NCBI RefSeq assembly: GCF_016793705.1
Contig: NZ_JAEULO010000001.1
Span: 93,238-157,237 of the forward strand
DNA: 64,000 nt
Source of the DNA: Tabrizicola sp.
GTDB lineage: Bacteria > Pseudomonadota > Alphaproteobacteria > Rhodobacterales > Rhodobacteraceae
Direction of reading: 5' to 3'
Below, piece after piece: positions 61,981 through 64,000 of the stretch. Positions within the stretch are counted from its first letter, which is position 1; each line of letters begins with the position of its first letter. Below the pieces are notes generated by a model. The model ran no database searches. It was not told the origin of the DNA and saw only the letters and a program-made list of their open reading frames with translations. A program made the translations under genes and the position numbers.

Positions 61981-64000
61981 TCAGGCCGCCGGGCTTTTCG
62001 GAGCGCCTTTGTCGGACTTGCCGGCAAAGCCTGAGGCGTGGCGGCGCCAGAGCTGGAGAACCGTGCGTTCGAGCCAGATGTAGACATGCGCGCCGATGAT
62101 ACCGAGGATGATCGACAGGGTCAGGGAGAGCCAGGGATACGGCTCCCCCAACTTCTTGGTTACAACTGTCAGCAATTCATAGTGGCAAAGATAGATGAAC
62201 ATCGAGGCGCCGGCGATTTCGCCCAGGATAATCTTCACCGGGGCGGGAACGATGACATAGCGGACGAAGATCAACAGCGCGCAGCCCCCGGCGACATAGT
62301 AGGCTGCAGAGGTGAACTCCCACACTGCAAGCACCGAGGCGATGACCATCCCAAGCGCAAAGAGCTTGGCGCGCAGGTCCTTGGCGGTTGCGATGACCAT
62401 GCCAAGGGCAAAGCACCAGCCGTAGTGCCACGGCGTGCGGTGATAGTTGTAGTTGCCATCCCAGTTGGCTTCGATGGTGCGATCGACGGCCACGAAAGCG
62501 AGGAACAGGAGGATGGAGCAAAGCATCGGCCTGGCCTGGAAGGCGGATCTCACTTTCGGAATCGAGAAGAGGAGTGCTGCGATCAGAAAGAGCTGAATGT
62601 AAATCTCGATGAAATAGAAGGTGAAGCCCAAAATGTTTCGCGGATTCTGGAAATTCGAGACCAAGACCAGCGAGGGGAGTTCGAACTTGTGGCTCACCAG
62701 TTCGAGGAAGGCATCGGTCAGGATAGTCGGGATCGCGACGAAGCGGATCGTGCCTAGAAGGGTCATCACGCTGCCAGACCGAAGGATTTCCGGCAGCTGG
62801 AAACGCGCAACGGAATAGCCCGCAAGAACGACGAGGAAATAGGCCGCGCCCCAGTTGGAGCTGTAGATGAACGCTTCGGTGTGCAGTGCAACGATACAGA
62901 TCATGAAGAAGGCGCGCGTGAGTGTCGCGACTTCCAGCTTGCGCCAGATCGTCGGCACTGTGTCCGACTGCAGGCTTTGCAGGCTGGCAATGGTCATCTT
63001 CTCCCAGTCGTCGGGCAGAGGACCAAAGCGGCCTTCGAAGTCGAGCGAGACCTGGATGTAGTGCAGCGAGTCGCCACCCAGGGATTCGAACGTGTCGTCA
63101 GGCTGGACGTCCTGACCGGGAAACTCGTGCCGGAACAGCGACAGGACGTCGTCAATCTGATCCGAGTGCGCGCGGGTTGGTGCAGGCGCAGACAGAGAGA
63201 GAGACGCAAACTGGTCGGCAAGGATCCTGCGCTGGACTTTGCCGGTTCCGGTGACGGGCAGCGCCTTGACAGCCATGACATGGAGCGCCGAACCGGCGGC
63301 GATGCCCATCTCTTGCAGCGCGGCTGCGGCAATGTCCTTGACCCGGACCGTTTCGCTCTGCGCTCCGACGACGGCGACGAGTATGCCTTCTCCTCGCTGG
63401 GCATCCGGAACCTTTGCGACAGCAACCTCAAGGCCAGCGCCTGCGCGTTCGCGTATCCGGTCCTCCAGCTGATCGGGCACGATCTTCTGGCCGCCGCAGT
63501 TGATGAGATCGTCCGCACGCCCGACGAAGTAAAGGTAGCCGTTCCGCAAATGTCCGAGGTCGTTGGTCTGTAGCCAGCCCTCGGCATCGGTCAGGGGATG
63601 CAGACCATTTTCGTCGATGCGGTGGCGCGCAACATGTGGGCCGCGGATCCGGATGCGGCCATCGGCAGATAGGTCAATCTCGCTTAGGCCGACCGTCCGT
63701 CCGACCGAGTCGAGTGCATCGTCGGAAACGTCGGATATCTGCAGGAAGGTGCCGCGGGACGCTTCGGTCAACCCGTAGTGCTGGACAATTCGGGCGTTGG
63801 GAAACATCAGGCGAATGCCGCGCTTCTCTTTGGTCGTCATGGGCTGCGAGCCGATCTCCAGCCAGCGCAGCGCTTTGCCCGCCTTTCCGATCACCGAAGG
63901 GTCGGCCAAGAGGATGCGCAAGAGTGTGGGCACGGCCGAGAGCGCGTTTACCGCGCCCGAATCCAGCATGCGCGCGAGTTCCATCGGGTCGAAGCCGCGC
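61981..64000 (-). CDS. adenylation - acyl carrier - membrane acyltransferase fusion, 5' part outside window
   Basis: The frame is open to the right edge; about 673 codons are visible. First comes the C-terminal part of an AMP-forming adenylation domain (ARIVQHYGLTEASRGT; WLQTNDLGHLRNGYLYFVGR; PVTGTGKVQRRIL with the catalytic Lys). A carrier-protein domain follows with the phosphopantetheine Ser in SLGGDSLHYIQV. After that comes a membrane part with about ten hydrophobic segments, of the acyltransferase-3/OafA type (RAFFMICIVALHTEAF; GASMFIYLCHYELLTVV). The design suggests loading an acid on the carrier and passing it to an acceptor at the membrane. Substrate and acceptor are unknown. Confidence 0.85.
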   Translation of the reverse strand, partial: RGFDPMELARMLDSGAVNALSAVPTLLRILLADPSVIGKAGKALRWLEIGSQPMTTKEKRGIRLMFPNARIVQHYGLTEASRGTFLQISDVSDDALDSVGRTVGLSEIDLSADGRIRIRGPHVARHRIDENGLHPLTDAEGWLQTNDLGHLRNGYLYFVGRADDLINCGGQKIVPDQLEDRIRERAGAGLEVAVAKVPDAQRGEGILVAVVGAQSETVRVKDIAAAALQEMGIAAGSALHVMAVKALPVTGTGKVQRRILADQFASLSLSAPAPTRAHSDQIDDVLSLFRHEFPGQDVQPDDTFESLGGDSLHYIQVSLDFEGRFGPLPDDWEKMTIASLQSLQSDTVPTIWRKLEVATLTRAFFMICIVALHTEAFIYSSNWGAAYFLVVLAGYSVARFQLPEILRSGSVMTLLGTIRFVAIPTILTDAFLELVSHKFELPSLVLVSNFQNPRNILGFTFYFIEIYIQLFLIAALLFSIPKVRSAFQARPMLCSILLFLAFVAVDRTIEANWDGNYNYHRTPWHYGWCFALGMVIATAKDLRAKLFALGMVIASVLAVWEFTSAAYYVAGGCALLIFVRYVIVPAPVKIILGEIAGASMFIYLCHYELLTVVTKKLGEPYPWLSLTLSIILGIIGAHVYIWLERTVLQLWRRHASGFAGKSDKGAPKSPAA

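Noticed and set aside
59910-62099. 729-codon plus-strand frame opposite ettA
   Set aside because: Antisense shadow of the ABC-F gene, no recognisable domain.
1-64000. CRISPR array, prophage or intact transposon
   Set aside because: No regularly spaced repeats, no cas, phage structural or intact transposase genes were found on reading both strands.

Overview
This 64-kb, GC-rich window looks like a chromosome segment of an alphaproteobacterium of the order Rhodobacterales (Paracoccus/Rhodobacter/Roseobacter group). The reasons are the housekeeping order miaB - phoH - ybeY - corC - lnt - metK - trmB - aroA, a SAM/SAH-type riboswitch in front of metK (a class known almost only from this order), an Irr-like Fur protein, a class II EPSP synthase, and the many carnitine/betaine and urea uptake genes.

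Layout. (1) 1-7079, minus strand: an operon with a Ldh2-type reductase, a ProXWV-type quaternary-amine ABC transporter, an alpha-ketoglutarate-semialdehyde dehydrogenase, a dipeptidase-fold protein and an unknown protein cut by the left edge; a LysR regulator (7170) is divergent from it. (2) 8420-16712: a LysR gene, then a minus-strand carnitine-type operon (cupin, FMN/FAD/Fe-S oxidoreductase, CaiD-like hydratase, NDP-forming acyl-CoA synthetase, carnitine dehydrogenase fused to a thioesterase) with a divergent XRE-cupin regulator and a clear inverted-repeat operator. (3) 16815-17823: a decayed patch with the C-terminal part of a PfkB kinase and a frameshifted, internally deleted IS5-family transposase. 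(4) 17849-27619: a rhizopine/inositol-like catabolic operon (sugar-type ABC transporter, MocA-like dehydrogenase, MocC-like isomerase, two membrane di-iron oxygenases, MocE-like Rieske ferredoxin, PanB paralogue) with a divergent LacI regulator. (5) 27781-33739: urtABCDE urea transporter. (6) 34348-37111: saccharopine-dehydrogenase-like protein and TetR regulator divergent from an alpha/beta hydrolase, with two palindromic operators. (7) 37385-43670: tRNA-Gly(TCC), a Tat-exported intradiol dioxygenase, a glycosyltransferase, and the fabA / fabB / fabI unsaturated fatty acid genes. (8) 43756-55937: irr, miaB and the conserved housekeeping run listed above. (9) 55956-64000: small membrane proteins, two alpha/beta hydrolases, EttA with a decayed second copy of its 3' end, and at the right edge an adenylation-carrier-acyltransferase fusion.

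The accessory half of the window is built for taking up and oxidising small nitrogen- or methyl-rich solutes: betaines, carnitine, a methylated inositol-like compound, urea. In each of the three ABC operons the binding-protein gene comes first and is followed by a GC-rich hairpin before the membrane genes. The most unusual system is the 17849-26303 operon, which joins rhizopine-type genes to a second membrane oxygenase and a hydroxymethyltransferase-family protein; its substrate cannot be read from sequence. No CRISPR array, prophage or intact mobile element was seen. All motif, repeat and homology statements come from reading the sequence by eye; no database search was run.
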